A stretch of DNA of 64,000 nt from Flavobacterium luteolum (GCF_027111275.1 NZ_CP114286.1:4078501-4142500); one strand, 5' to 3'. Shown: positions 35,394 through 44,661, counted from the stretch's first letter. Notes: generated by a model not told the origin, from the letters alone. A program made the numbers and translations.

Positions 35394-36812
35394 ATGTCAA
35401 ATTTACCAGACGAAGCTTTTAGAGATACCATCGGAACAATAGATGAAGGTGGGAAACGAAAATTTATATTTCCTAAAAAACCGTCTGGTAAATTTTATGA
35501 ATATAGAAAAATTGTCAGCTATGTTTTATTGGCAATTTTATTCATAAATCCTTTCATTAAGGTTAATGGGAATCAGTTTATGATGTTCAATATCTTAGAA
35601 CGTCGTTTTAACATATTTGGATTCCCTTTTTGGCCACAGGATTTTTATCTCTTCGTAATTTCAATGCTTGTCGGCGTTGTATTTATAATTTTGTTTACTG
35701 TTGTTTTTGGAAGAATATTTTGCGGATGGATCTGTCCCCAAACGATTTTTCTTGAAATGGTTTTCCGTCGTATCGAATACTGGATTGATGGTGATCGAGG
35801 TTCTCAGTCTCGTTTAGCAAGAATGGAATGGAATGGTGAGAAAATTAGAAAACGATTTTTAAAATGGACTATTTTCTTCCTTATCTCTTTTCTTATTGCA
35901 AATATCTTTTTGGCTTATTTAGTAGGAAGTGATACTTTGTTCTTAATGATAGAGCAAGGGCCTATTGCTCAAGCTAGCAATTTTATTGCACTGCTTATAT
36001 TTACTGGAATTTTCTATTTTGTTTTTGTATGGTTTCGTGAGCAGGTTTGTATTATAGCATGTCCGTACGGAAGATTGCAGGGAGTTCTTTTAGATAATAA
36101 ATCGATAAATGTTGCCTACGATTTTGTGCGTGGAGAAAAAGAAGAAGGACGTGCAAAATTCAAAAAAAATGAAGATAGAGCATTAACTGGAAAAGGCGAC
36201 TGTATTGATTGTCTTCAATGCGTTCATGTTTGCCCGATGGGGATTGACATTAGAAACGGAACGCAGCTTGAATGTACAAACTGTACAGCTTGTATTGATG
36301 AATGTGATCATATTATGGAATCTGTAGGATTGCCAAAAGGTCTTATTCGCTATGCATCTGAAGATGAAATTGCAAAAAAAGAACCTTTCAAATTTACAGC
36401 AAGAATGAAAGGTTATACGGCAGTTTTGTTTATTTTATTGAGTATTTTTGTTGGTATGCTGTTTTTAAGAACAGATGTGCAGGCAGTTGTTTTACGTTTA
36501 CCTGGTCAGTTGTTCCAACATGATGGTGAAAAAATCAGTAATGTTTACACCTATAAAATTGTAAACAAAACTATGAAAGATTACAACGACATTCATTTTG
36601 AATTAATCGATCAAAAAGGAGAAATTAAAAATGTAGGGAAAAGACATTTTAAAGTTGCTAAAGAAGGAATTTCTCAAGGAACATTGTTTATAGAAATAGA
36701 TGAAGTTTTATTAGAAAGTGATAAAACAAAAGTAAAAATAGGCGTTTATAATGGTTCTGAACTTATAGAAACTACTACAACAAATTTCTTAGGACCACGC
36801 AGTTTTAATTAA
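35394..36812 (+). CDS. ccoG: CcoG/FixG polyferredoxin, cbb3 assembly
   Basis: 472 residues. About five membrane helices, a CGWICPQTIFLE segment and CIIACPYGR, then a ferredoxin-like region with two 4Fe-4S motifs (CIDCLQCVHVCP and CTNCTACIDEC, about 268-302). CcoG is a cupric reductase supplying Cu(I) for the binuclear centre. The C-terminal soluble domain resembles an immunoglobulin-like fold. Lies 10 bp downstream of ccoP, within the operon. Confidence 0.93.
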   Translation: MSNLPDEAFRDTIGTIDEGGKRKFIFPKKPSGKFYEYRKIVSYVLLAILFINPFIKVNGNQFMMFNILERRFNIFGFPFWPQDFYLFVISMLVGVVFIILFTVVFGRIFCGWICPQTIFLEMVFRRIEYWIDGDRGSQSRLARMEWNGEKIRKRFLKWTIFFLISFLIANIFLAYLVGSDTLFLMIEQGPIAQASNFIALLIFTGIFYFVFVWFREQVCIIACPYGRLQGVLLDNKSINVAYDFVRGEKEEGRAKFKKNEDRALTGKGDCIDCLQCVHVCPMGIDIRNGTQLECTNCTACIDECDHIMESVGLPKGLIRYASEDEIAKKEPFKFTARMKGYTAVLFILLSIFVGMLFLRTDVQAVVLRLPGQLFQHDGEKISNVYTYKIVNKTMKDYNDIHFELIDQKGEIKNVGKRHFKVAKEGISQGTLFIEIDEVLLESDKTKVKIGVYNGSELIETTTTNFLGPRSFN

Positions 36813-36824
36813 AACATTTACATC

Positions 36825-37274
36825 ATGAAATTTAATTGGGGAACAGGAATTGTCATTGCATTCGGCTTGTTTATGACATTTATTTTATATTTTGTTTTTG
36901 AAGTGCAATCAAACTCTAAATATGATAATGATTTGGTTGTAGAGGAATATTACAAACATGATACACACTTTCAGGAAGAGATGGCAAGGATTCAAAATGC
37001 GCATGATTTACAGCATAAACCATCAATAAAATATACTGGAGAAGGTGTGGCTGTAATTTTCCCTGCTGGATTTGAAAGTGATAAAGTGAAAGGAAATATT
37101 CAGCTATATAGACCTTCAAACAAAAAATTCGACTTTAATACTCAAATTGCTTTAACGAATTCAGAAATAATTATTCCACAGAAAAAATTAATAAAAGGAC
37201 GTTGGGATGTTAATATGGAGTGGCAATATGAGGGCAAAAAATATCTCACAAAAGAAGTTATTTACGTAAACTAA
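36825..37274 (+). CDS. ccoH: FixH/CcoH cbb3 assembly protein
   Basis: 149 residues: a single N-terminal membrane helix (about 7-24) and a periplasmic beta-sandwich domain with the family features YDNDLVVEEYYKHD near the membrane and KGRWDVNMEWQYEGKKY at the C-terminus. CcoH interacts with CcoP/CcoN during assembly. Position between ccoG and the SafE gene supports the call. Confidence 0.88.
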   Translation: MKFNWGTGIVIAFGLFMTFILYFVFEVQSNSKYDNDLVVEEYYKHDTHFQEEMARIQNAHDLQHKPSIKYTGEGVAVIFPAGFESDKVKGNIQLYRPSNKKFDFNTQIALTNSEIIIPQKKLIKGRWDVNMEWQYEGKKYLTKEVIYVN

Positions 37275-37279
37275 AAAAA

Positions 37280-37981
37280 ATGTTATTCTCTGCTTTCTTT
37301 TTAGGTTTAATCAGTAGTCTGCATTGTGTTGGAATGTGCGGACCAATTGCTATGATGCTTCCTGTAGATAGACAAAATGAAGCTAAAAAGGCAACGCAGA
37401 TTATGACGTATCACTTAGGGCGATTAACAGCTTATTCAATAATTGGATTGATTTTTGGATTACTGGGAAGAGGTTTTTTTCTGGCAGGATTACAGCAGAA
37501 AATGTCGATAATTATTGGGGTAATTATGATTATTGTGGTTTTGATTCCAGAAAAAAAATTTGCGCAATACAATTTTTCAAAACCAGTTTATAAAATCATT
37601 TCGAAAATTAAAACTAATCTAGGAAGTCAGTTTAAAAATAAGAGTTATAAATCGTTGTTTACTATTGGCCTCCTAAATGGATTTTTACCATGTGGAATGG
37701 TTTATGTTGCTTTATTTGGAGCAATTGCAATGCAAAGTGCTGGTTATGGTGTGCTTTACATGCTTTTATTTGGAATTGGAACTATACCTCTAATGACAGT
37801 TGTGGTTTATGTCAACACATTATTAAAACTGCCTTTCAGAAACAAAATCCAAAAGGCAATTCCGTATGTTGCGGTTATAATTGGAGTCTTATTTATCCTT
37901 CGCGGATTAGGTTTGGGAATTCCTTATATTTCTCCTTCAAACATGAGTTTGTTTGTACAGCAGACTCCAAACTGCCACTAG
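37280..37981 (+). CDS. TauE/SafE (DsbD-like) family membrane protein
   Basis: 233 residues with about six membrane helices and the N-terminal motif GLISSLHCVGMCGPI and a matching LLNGFLPCGMVYVAL, each with cysteines suggestive of metal or thiol handling. A protein of this type (often labelled sulfite exporter TauE/SafE or CcoS-linked) ends cco operons in many bacteria; it is thought to help copper supply rather than sulfite export. Last gene of the operon, 5 bp after ccoH. Confidence 0.85.
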   Translation: MLFSAFFLGLISSLHCVGMCGPIAMMLPVDRQNEAKKATQIMTYHLGRLTAYSIIGLIFGLLGRGFFLAGLQQKMSIIIGVIMIIVVLIPEKKFAQYNFSKPVYKIISKIKTNLGSQFKNKSYKSLFTIGLLNGFLPCGMVYVALFGAIAMQSAGYGVLYMLLFGIGTIPLMTVVVYVNTLLKLPFRNKIQKAIPYVAVIIGVLFILRGLGLGIPYISPSNMSLFVQQTPNCH

Positions 37982-38000
37982 AAATAGTTTAAGATTTTAA

Positions 38001-39365
38001 TTATACAGTCATCGAAAACAGATTTGTTTCCGGTGACTTTCTTTTTAGATGCAAATCAAAAGCCATGCAGATATTGCGGACAAAAGGTCTTCCTTCTTCT
38101 GTAATCTTGATTTTATTATTTTCAATAACAATTAAATTATCGTTTTCTATTTCTTTTAAAGCTGTTAAAGCTTCTGGAAGTTCCGTAAAGTTTAAAGATT
38201 CTTCAGTCCAGGAAGTTTCTAATTCGCACGTTAAATTAAGAATGTGTTTTCGGATAATCAGATCCTCATCAGTTAAAATATGGCCTTTTACAACTGGAAG
38301 TTTATCTGAATCTAAAATTTCATAATATTCTTCAAGGTTCTTCGTGTTTTGAGCGAAACTATACCAGCTGTCGCTTATAGAAGAAACGCCTAAGCCAATC
38401 ATAACTTGAGTTTTAGATGCACTATAACCCATGAAATTTCTATGCAGATTTCCGTTGTGAGCAGCTTTGTATAAACTATCATCTACTAAGGCAAAATGAT
38501 CCATTCCAATTTCGTGATATCCGTTTTGAATAAGGAGTTGTTTGCCAATTTCATACAGCTTTCTCTTTTCTGCATCTTTTGGAAGATTTTCGTCATTAAA
38601 ACCGCGTTGTCCGTTTCCTTTTATCCAAGGCACGTGCGCATAGCTGTAAAATGCCAATCTATCTGGTTTTAATGAATTGGTTTTTTCAACCGTATCGACA
38701 ACATCTTCAATAGTTTGAAATGGAAGACCAAAAATAATATCGTGTCCGATTGAAGTATAACCAATTTCTTTTGCCCAAAAGGTAACTTTAGCAACATTAT
38801 GAAAAGGCTGAATTCTATTAATTGCTTTTTGAACTGTGGCAGAATAATCTTGTACTCCGAAACTTACTCGGCGAAAGCCTAAATCATATAATTTTTTAAG
38901 CTGTTCGTGAGTAGTGTTATTTGGATGTCCTTCAAAACTAAATTCGTGGTTTTCTGCTCTTACAGCATGATCAAAAATTCCGTTAATAAGACATTCTAAA
39001 TTTTCTTTTGAAAAGAATGTCGGGGTTCCTCCGCCTAAATGTATTTCTTTAATTACGGGTTTTTCTGGAAGTATATCACAATACATAGACCACTCTTTTA
39101 GAACTGCCTCAATGTATTTTTCTTCTACTGAATGATTTTTGGTAATGCGTTTATTGCATCCGCAGAAAGTACACATACTCTCACAGAAAGGAAGATGAAT
39201 GTATAAACTTATTCCGTTCTTTGAATTGCTTTCAGAAAATGATTGCTTTAAAGTAGTAATCCATTTTTCTGCAGTAAAGTCTGCTTCATTCCAGTATGGA
39301 ACTGTCGGATAACTAGTATATCTTGGACCTGGGACATTGTACTTTTGAGTCAAAGAAATTTTCAT
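38001..39365 (-). CDS. hemN: oxygen-independent coproporphyrinogen III oxidase
   Basis: 454 residues. A radical SAM enzyme with the CxxxCxxC motif at Cys61, Cys65 and Cys68 (FCESMCTFCGC; Cys70 also conserved in HemN). It makes protoporphyrinogen IX precursors without O2, serving haem synthesis under low oxygen. The N-terminal YTSYPTVPYW and the C-terminal HemN domain are present, which separates it from HemW. The gene carries the third FNR-like box and lies beside the cbb3 operon; the two together fit adaptation to microaerobic growth. Confidence 0.93.
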   Translation of the reverse strand: MKISLTQKYNVPGPRYTSYPTVPYWNEADFTAEKWITTLKQSFSESNSKNGISLYIHLPFCESMCTFCGCNKRITKNHSVEEKYIEAVLKEWSMYCDILPEKPVIKEIHLGGGTPTFFSKENLECLINGIFDHAVRAENHEFSFEGHPNNTTHEQLKKLYDLGFRRVSFGVQDYSATVQKAINRIQPFHNVAKVTFWAKEIGYTSIGHDIIFGLPFQTIEDVVDTVEKTNSLKPDRLAFYSYAHVPWIKGNGQRGFNDENLPKDAEKRKLYEIGKQLLIQNGYHEIGMDHFALVDDSLYKAAHNGNLHRNFMGYSASKTQVMIGLGVSSISDSWYSFAQNTKNLEEYYEILDSDKLPVVKGHILTDEDLIIRKHILNLTCELETSWTEESLNFTELPEALTALKEIENDNLIVIENNKIKITEEGRPFVRNICMAFDLHLKRKSPETNLFSMTV

Positions 39366-39386
39366 AATGACGGATTTAGTTTACAT

Positions 39387-39430
39387 CAAAATTAAAACTT
39401 TGGGCTAAGACATAAAATGACAAATATCAT
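39387..39430 (-). promoter_or_regulatory. FNR-like box and promoter of hemN
   Basis: On the minus strand ATGATATTTGTCAT (39430-39417) and TAATTTTG (39394-39387); centre to last G 36.5 bp. Predicted start about 17 nt before the ATG at 39365. Confidence 0.75.
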
Positions 39431-39444
39431 GAAACTTGTAAATA

Positions 39445-39472
39445 AAAAGAGGCCCAAAATTGAGCCTCTTTT
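39445..39472 (-). terminator. terminator downstream of the gene at 39486
   Basis: AAAAGAGGC (39445-39453) pairs with GCCTCTTTT (39464-39472) around a 10-nt loop. Confidence 0.8.
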
Positions 39473-39485
39473 CTGAATTAAATAA

Positions 39486-39962
39486 CTAACGTGATATAGA
39501 ATCTTGGATGATTTTAAGCCATTTTTTCGCAAACTGATGATCTTGATAGACACTAATCTGTTTGATGCGGTCATCATCAAAATCATAGAATGGAATTATT
39601 AATTTTTTAGATGTTTCTTTTTCTTGAAATTCAAAATCTATTTTGATAATAGTATTGGATCCGGAATCTGTAGTTGGAATTAATTTGCATGAAGAAATAG
39701 TATTCAAATCGACATAAATTGACTCTTGCTGATTTGGATTGAAATTCATCAAAATAAATTTATTGTTTTTCTGATCAATCGTTAAAGTCTTATTGTTGAT
39801 TGATTCTGTCAAGTCAAAATCCTCTGGATGAGTTGGATTGAATCTTTTTTTAATGTTTAATATTCTTGATTTGCTTGCAGCTGATGAACGTGCAGAAAAA
39901 TAAATTGGGATAGCAACAATAATTAAAATCACAATACCCATTATTGTGGTAGTAGTTTCCAT
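39486..39962 (-). CDS. hypothetical membrane-anchored protein
   Basis: 158 residues: one N-terminal membrane helix (METTTTIMGIVILIIVAIP) followed by a soluble domain of about 130 residues with alternating hydrophobic strands (FILMNF, SIYVDLNTI, TIIKIDFEF) and a C-terminal helix (FAKKWLKIIQDSI). I do not recognise a family. It has its own terminator and no linked partner beyond the hypothetical gene upstream. Confidence 0.65.
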   Translation of the reverse strand: METTTTIMGIVILIIVAIPIYFSARSSAASKSRILNIKKRFNPTHPEDFDLTESINNKTLTIDQKNNKFILMNFNPNQQESIYVDLNTISSCKLIPTTDSGSNTIIKIDFEFQEKETSKKLIIPFYDFDDDRIKQISVYQDHQFAKKWLKIIQDSISR

Positions 39963-40068
39963 AAAGTTTTAATGTAATAAATAAATGATATGCAAAACAG
40001 TTTTCGGCTTGAAAACGGCTATGTAAGTACAGAAGAATTAATTCTTCTAAAGAAAATCAAGTATTTAT

Positions 40069-40416
40069 TTACCAGAAAAAATGGAAAGCATAGAGTATGA
40101 CCGAAACCTTTTTACTTTGAGTTGTAAAGAGTTTAGTATATGCTGTAACAGATGTAACGGTTTGATGTTGCGGGATCAGCGGTAAAAGAGTATCAAAACA
40201 TTTAATTATTCCCGTTGGATTTGTTTTGATGTTTGCCGCAAATTGATAACTTCCTTGTGGCTGTATAAAGGCAGACGAATCAGGAATGTCTTTGCAGAAG
40301 TTAGTATCGGATTTTTCCGTTTCGATTATGTGCATAGAACCTTGGTCTGCTTGATGAGCAAACAATCCTGCAAGCAAAAGCGTAATAAAAATAACGGTTT
40401 TACGAATCCAATTCAT
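40069..40416 (-). CDS. hypothetical secreted or membrane protein
   Basis: 115 residues with an N-terminal hydrophobic segment (VIFITLLLAGLFAHQA) that could be a signal peptide or anchor, then a short polar region with two cysteines (NFCKDIPDS, IIKCFDTLL). The C-terminus ends in an aromatic-rich stretch (VILYAFHFFW). No family recognised. Coding potential is moderate; the gene lies in an otherwise empty 0.5-kb stretch. Confidence 0.5.
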   Translation of the reverse strand: MNWIRKTVIFITLLLAGLFAHQADQGSMHIIETEKSDTNFCKDIPDSSAFIQPQGSYQFAANIKTNPTGIIKCFDTLLPLIPQHQTVTSVTAYTKLFTTQSKKVSVILYAFHFFW

Positions 40417-40476
40417 GTCGGCGAATTTAAGTCATAAAACGCAATTAAAGAAATTTTATGGAATTAATTAACACTC

Positions 40477-40507
40477 AAAAAAAAGTCCTCAGCTAAACTG
40501 AGGACTT
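40477..40507 (-). terminator. DoxX gene terminator
   Basis: AAGTCCTCAG (40483-40492) pairs perfectly with CTGAGGACTT (40498-40507) around a 5-nt loop, with a T-tract on the minus strand. Confidence 0.9.
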
Positions 40508-40513
40508 ATGAGG

Positions 40514-40936
40514 CTATTGTTGCATTTTAAAATAATAATCTGCCGAGTGTTTTCCACTTCCATAAAACAAGAAAAATATGCAGACTAATAAAACGATGAT
40601 AGCTAAAGCCAAACTTTCAGAATGCATTCTTCCCATAGAATTTACAAGAACAGCACCAAATAAAATGGGTAATTGGGCTGCAATTGCCCATCTGGTTAAA
40701 AGTCCGAAAATAATCATTATACCACCAATCATGTGGGCAGGAGCAATGTAATGCAGCATAAACATACCTCCTCCAAACTTGTCAATTGGGGAAATCAAAT
40801 CATGCAGGTACTGAATATTGGTGACGAAAGAGACACCTTTCATAAATAAAAATCCACCCAAAACAATACGTACTAAATCAACTGGTAAATAAGTGTGCGA
40901 ATTCGCCCATTTATTCAAACTTTTTACATTTTCCAT
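40514..40936 (-). CDS. DoxX family membrane protein
   Basis: 140 residues with about four membrane helices. The family features are RIVLGGFLFMKGVSFV at the first helix, MIGGIMIIFGLLTRWA at the second and LLVCIFFLFYGSGKHS near the end. DoxX-type proteins are linked to quinol-dependent oxidation or to oxidative-stress complexes in some bacteria, but their activity here is unknown. Monocistronic, with a strong terminator. Confidence 0.82.
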   Translation of the reverse strand: MENVKSLNKWANSHTYLPVDLVRIVLGGFLFMKGVSFVTNIQYLHDLISPIDKFGGGMFMLHYIAPAHMIGGIMIIFGLLTRWAIAAQLPILFGAVLVNSMGRMHSESLALAIIVLLVCIFFLFYGSGKHSADYYFKMQQ

Positions 40937-41058
40937 GATGTTGTGTGATTAAAAATTATACGCTAAGTTACTAATTTTTAATGATATGTATATTTTAGAC
41001 AGCTAGAAAATGAGTTTTTTGCTTTTTATTTAACGTCTTGTTGAGAATTCTTAAATCA

Positions 41059-42687
41059 CTAAACTTGGATTACTCCCAAATTAAATGGTTTTTGAATAGG
41101 AGCGTGGTTTGCAGCTTCGATTCCCATCGAAATCCAGTTACGGGTTTCTAATGGATCGATAATAGCGTCTGTCCATAGTCTTGAGGCAGCATAGTACGGC
41201 GAAGTCTGCTCGTCGTAACGTGCTTTTATTTTGTCGAATAATTCGGCTTCTTTTGCTTCGTCAACGGTTTCTCCTTTTGCTTTAAGCGAAGAGGCTTCGA
41301 TTTGGGCCAATACTTTTGCAGCTTGAGTTCCGCCCATAACAGCAAGCTCTGCACTTGGCCACGCAAATATTAATCGAGGGTCGTATGCTTTTCCGCACAT
41401 CGCATAATTTCCTGCACCATACGAGTTTCCGACAATAACGGTAAATTTAGGAACAACAGAATTACTTACGGCATTTACCATTTTGGCACCATCTTTAATA
41501 ATTCCACCATGTTCTGATTTTGAACCCACCATGAAACCTGTTACGTCTTGTAAAAATACCAATGGAATTTTTTTCTGATTGCAATTGGCAATAAAACGAG
41601 TGGCTTTGTCAGCACTATCAGAATAAATAACGCCTCCAAACTGCATTTCGCCTTTTTTGGTTTTTACCACTTTTCTTTGATTGGCCACAATTCCCACAGC
41701 CCAGCCATCAATTCTGGCATAACCTGTAATCAGCGATTGCCCATAACCTTCTTTATAAGCTTCAAATTCTGAATTATCAACCAAACGTTTGATAATTTCC
41801 ATCATATCATATTGTTCAGTTCTAGCTTTGGGCAGAATTCCGTAAATATCATTTGGTTCTAAAGCTGGTTTCTCCGATTTGATTCTACTATATCCTGCTT
41901 TATCAAAATCACCAATTTTATCTACTATATTTTTGATTTTGTCCAAAGCATCTTTGTCGTCTTTGGCTTTATAGTCGGTAACGCCTGAAATTTCACAATG
42001 CGTTGTAGCACCTCCTAAAGTTTCGTTATCAATAGTTTCGCCAATTGCGGCCTTTACCAAATAACTTCCAGCAAGAAAAATACTTCCTGTTTTATCTACT
42101 ATTAAAGCTTCATCGCTCATAATTGGTAAGTAGGCGCCTCCAGCAACACAGCTTCCCATAACGGCAGCAATTTGTGTAATTCCCATACTACTCATTTGAG
42201 CATTATTTCTAAAAATGCGTCCGAAATGTTCTTTATCAGGAAAAATTTCATCTTGCATTGGCAGATAAACGCCAGCGCTGTCTACTAGATAAATAATAGG
42301 AAGTCGGTTTTCCATGGCAATTTCCTGCGCACGAAGGTTTTTCTTTCCTGTAATAGGAAACCAAGCTCCAGCTTTTACAGTGGCGTCATTGGCAACTACA
42401 ATACATTGTTTCCCTCTGATGTAGCCAATTTTTACTACAACACCTCCAGAAGGACAGCCACCATGGTCTGAATACATTCCTTCACCGGCAAAACCTCCAA
42501 TTTCAATACTTTTAGAATTTTCATCCAATAAATAAGCAATTCTTTCGCGAGCGGTCATTTTTCCTTCAGAATGTAATTTCTCGATTCTTTTTTCGCCTCC
42601 GCCCAATTTTACTTTTGCGAATTTTTGTTTTAGTTCAGAAAGAAGTAATTTATTGTGATCTTCGTTTTTATTGAAGTTTAAATCCAT
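41059..42687 (-). CDS. acyl-CoA carboxylase carboxyltransferase (beta) subunit
   Basis: 542 residues. Carboxyltransferase with the two crotonase-like halves (AGEGMYSDHGGCPSGGVVVKIGY and GGVIYSDSADKATRFI). Length and the sequence IFPDKEHFGRIFRNNAQMSS resemble the beta subunit of methylcrotonyl-CoA carboxylase (leucine breakdown); propionyl-CoA carboxylase is the alternative. The biotin-carrying alpha subunit is not adjacent, so it must be encoded elsewhere. Transcribed alone. Confidence 0.87.
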   Translation of the reverse strand: MDLNFNKNEDHNKLLLSELKQKFAKVKLGGGEKRIEKLHSEGKMTARERIAYLLDENSKSIEIGGFAGEGMYSDHGGCPSGGVVVKIGYIRGKQCIVVANDATVKAGAWFPITGKKNLRAQEIAMENRLPIIYLVDSAGVYLPMQDEIFPDKEHFGRIFRNNAQMSSMGITQIAAVMGSCVAGGAYLPIMSDEALIVDKTGSIFLAGSYLVKAAIGETIDNETLGGATTHCEISGVTDYKAKDDKDALDKIKNIVDKIGDFDKAGYSRIKSEKPALEPNDIYGILPKARTEQYDMMEIIKRLVDNSEFEAYKEGYGQSLITGYARIDGWAVGIVANQRKVVKTKKGEMQFGGVIYSDSADKATRFIANCNQKKIPLVFLQDVTGFMVGSKSEHGGIIKDGAKMVNAVSNSVVPKFTVIVGNSYGAGNYAMCGKAYDPRLIFAWPSAELAVMGGTQAAKVLAQIEASSLKAKGETVDEAKEAELFDKIKARYDEQTSPYYAASRLWTDAIIDPLETRNWISMGIEAANHAPIQKPFNLGVIQV

Positions 42688-42782
42688 GATATAGTATTGA
42701 TTTGATAAAATAGTGTTGGCTAATTTACAAAATCAATTGAAATAAACGAGTTGCTTTGTGAATTAAGAAATACTATTAAATA

Positions 42783-42809
42783 AAAAAAAACATCCGTTCA
42801 ATGGATGTT
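42783..42809 (-). terminator. lpxD terminator
   Basis: AACATCC (42789-42795) pairs with GGATGTT (42803-42809) around a 7-nt loop, with a long T-tract on the minus strand. Confidence 0.8.
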
Positions 42810-42834
42810 TCTTTATTAAGGTTTTTAATTAAAA

Positions 42835-43839
42835 TTATTTTTTAGGGCTACAAACCATTTGTTTTAATAGCGCCCATTGTTTTAAGGCGTCTCGAGCTTC
42901 AACAGCTGGATATCCAAGCATTGTTTTTCCAGCGGGTACATCTCCAGTCACGCCAGATCCTGCACCAATTATAGCTCCGTCGCCAATTGTAGTATGGTCT
43001 TTTATTGAAGCACTTCCGCCGATGATAACACCGTTTCCTAAGGTTACAGAACCTGCTAAACCACTGTTTCCAGCCATAATACAGAACTTGCCTAATTTGC
43101 TGTTATGCCCAATCTGAACTAAATTGTCTATTTTGCATCCGTCACCAAGAATTGTAGAACTAAATTTACCGCGATCAACACACGAATTTGCTCCAATTTC
43201 TACACCGTTTCCAATAATTACATTTCCAATTTGAGGAATTTTCACCAAACCTTTTTCAGTGCAAGCACGAAATCCGAAACCATCGGCGCCAATTGTTGCG
43301 TTGGGGTGAATGATGCATTCGCTTCCAATATGACAACGTTCACGAATAACGGTTCCAGACCAAATAGTTGTGTTTCTTCCGATTGTGCATTCGTCTAAAA
43401 TAGTCACATTCGGGTAAATTACTGTATTGGCGCCAATTTCAACTTTTGGACCAATGTAACAGCCAGCGCCAATTTTAACGCCTTCGCCAATTATAGCAGT
43501 TTCGTCTATCGTGGCTGTTTTATGAATATTGTTATGAAAGATTGGGGCAGGGGGAGCAAAAAGGGCAAGGATTTGTGACATTGCCAAATCGGCATTTTTT
43601 ACTTTTATAAAAGCGCGGTTTTCTCCAGGCTCTATTGAAATATCTTCGTTTACAACTGCAATTGAAGCATTAGATGTCGACCAGTATTTTTCGTATTTTT
43701 TATTTCCGATAAATGAGATTTCCGAAGTTGTTGCTTTTTCTAATTGTTCTGTGGCAGTTATGCTTTGTGAAGTGCTGCCGTAAATTACGCCATTAATAAC
43801 TTCGTTAATTTCTTGAATTGAATAGGATCTCATTGACAA
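42835..43839 (-). CDS. lpxD: UDP-3-O-acylglucosamine N-acyltransferase
   Basis: 334 residues. N-terminal LpxD domain (about 1-100), then hexapeptide repeats forming the left-handed beta-helix, with the presumed catalytic His245 in VQIGHNSKLG. Adds the second acyl chain in lipid A synthesis. The AAVEARDALKQ-type C-terminus is that of LpxD. The gene stands alone, away from lpxA/lpxC/fabZ, so it may be a second lpxD-like copy; whether another exists cannot be seen here. M3 is an alternative start. Confidence 0.88.
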   Translation of the reverse strand: MSMRSYSIQEINEVINGVIYGSTSQSITATEQLEKATTSEISFIGNKKYEKYWSTSNASIAVVNEDISIEPGENRAFIKVKNADLAMSQILALFAPPAPIFHNNIHKTATIDETAIIGEGVKIGAGCYIGPKVEIGANTVIYPNVTILDECTIGRNTTIWSGTVIRERCHIGSECIIHPNATIGADGFGFRACTEKGLVKIPQIGNVIIGNGVEIGANSCVDRGKFSSTILGDGCKIDNLVQIGHNSKLGKFCIMAGNSGLAGSVTLGNGVIIGGSASIKDHTTIGDGAIIGAGSGVTGDVPAGKTMLGYPAVEARDALKQWALLKQMVCSPKK

Positions 43840-44162
43840 ATTTTAATCGACTAAGAGTTATTTTTTGCCAAATAAAATGAATTACATTTTAATTACCTAA
43901 TTATTTTTTTACGTTTCTTAATAAATGTTTAAAATAAGATGATAATTTTTACAAAATTAACATTTAGGGTATTAAATTAATGAGGTTTTTTTAATGAATT
44001 GAATAGCAGGAACTTGATGGTTTTACCTAAAATGGGTGAAAATTTGGAAGGAGAAAATAAATAATTTAATTGCTAGGTTATAGCTTACATTTGTTTTGTT
44101 AAATCATTTATTGATAGAAGATTAAAAAAAGCGATTCATTTTTATGAACCGCTTTTTATGAA
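43840..44162. other. AT-rich intergenic region without a gene
   Basis: 323 bp between the lpxD start and the msrB stop, both on the minus strand. It holds the lpxD upstream region and, at its right end, the msrB terminator. A TACATTTG on the plus strand at 44086-44093 has no gene behind it. I see no open frame or RNA gene. Confidence 0.6.
44128..44156 (-). terminator. msrB terminator
   Basis: AAAGCG-TTCAT pairs with ATGAA-CGCTTT with one internal mismatch; T-tracts on both sides. Confidence 0.8.
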
Positions 44163-44609
44163 TTATTCTTTAATTTTTGATAATGAAACTGCGTTAATGC
44201 AATAACGTAAGCCACTTGGCGGCGGACCGTCAGGAAAAACGTGACCTAAATGTGCGTCGCAGACGTTGCAAACTACCTCAACACGAATCATCCCGTACGA
44301 TTTGTCGGCATGGTAACCAATTGCATTTTCTTTGATTGGCTGTGTAAAAGAAGGCCAACCAGTTCCTGATTCAAATTTTTCGCTTGCATCAAAAAGAACC
44401 GTTCCGCAGCATTTACATTCGTAAATTCCAGGATCAAATAAACTGCACAATTCAGAACTAAAAGATCTCTCTGTTCCTTTTAAACGTGTTACTTGAAATT
44501 CTTCTGAAGTTAGAATCTGTTTCCATTCGTCCTCCGTTTTCTCCACTCTTTTGTCTGGAGCTGGATTTCCTTTATTTGTAAAATGAATTACATCTGCCCA
44601 TTTTATCAT
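44163..44609 (-). CDS. msrB: peptide-methionine (R)-S-oxide reductase
   Basis: 148 residues, a stand-alone MsrB. Zinc ligands are Cys65, Cys68 (CKCCG), Cys114 and Cys117 (CNVC); the catalytic cysteine is Cys137 in RYCINAVSL. Core motifs FESGTGWPSF and HLGHVFPDGP are intact. Repairs oxidised methionine using thioredoxin. No signal peptide, so cytoplasmic. Monocistronic. Confidence 0.94.
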   Translation of the reverse strand: MIKWADVIHFTNKGNPAPDKRVEKTEDEWKQILTSEEFQVTRLKGTERSFSSELCSLFDPGIYECKCCGTVLFDASEKFESGTGWPSFTQPIKENAIGYHADKSYGMIRVEVVCNVCDAHLGHVFPDGPPPSGLRYCINAVSLSKIKE

Positions 44610-44618
44610 AACTTTTTT

Positions 44619-44661
44619 GTTTTAAAGTTTAAAGTTTAAAGTTTCAGGTTTCAAGTTTAAT
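44619..44661. repeat. heptamer tandem repeat GTTTAAA/GTTTCAR
   Basis: Seven-base units GTTTAAA, GTTTAAA, GTTTCAG, GTTTCAA, GTTTAAT between msrB and prfB, following a GTTTTAAA. Same family as arrays at 11521, 57007 and 57189. Confidence 0.7.

Noticed and set aside
44086..44093. Promoter TACATTTG on the plus strand
   Set aside because: No plus-strand gene follows for almost 1.9 kb, and no TTG is suitably spaced, so it is likely a chance match.
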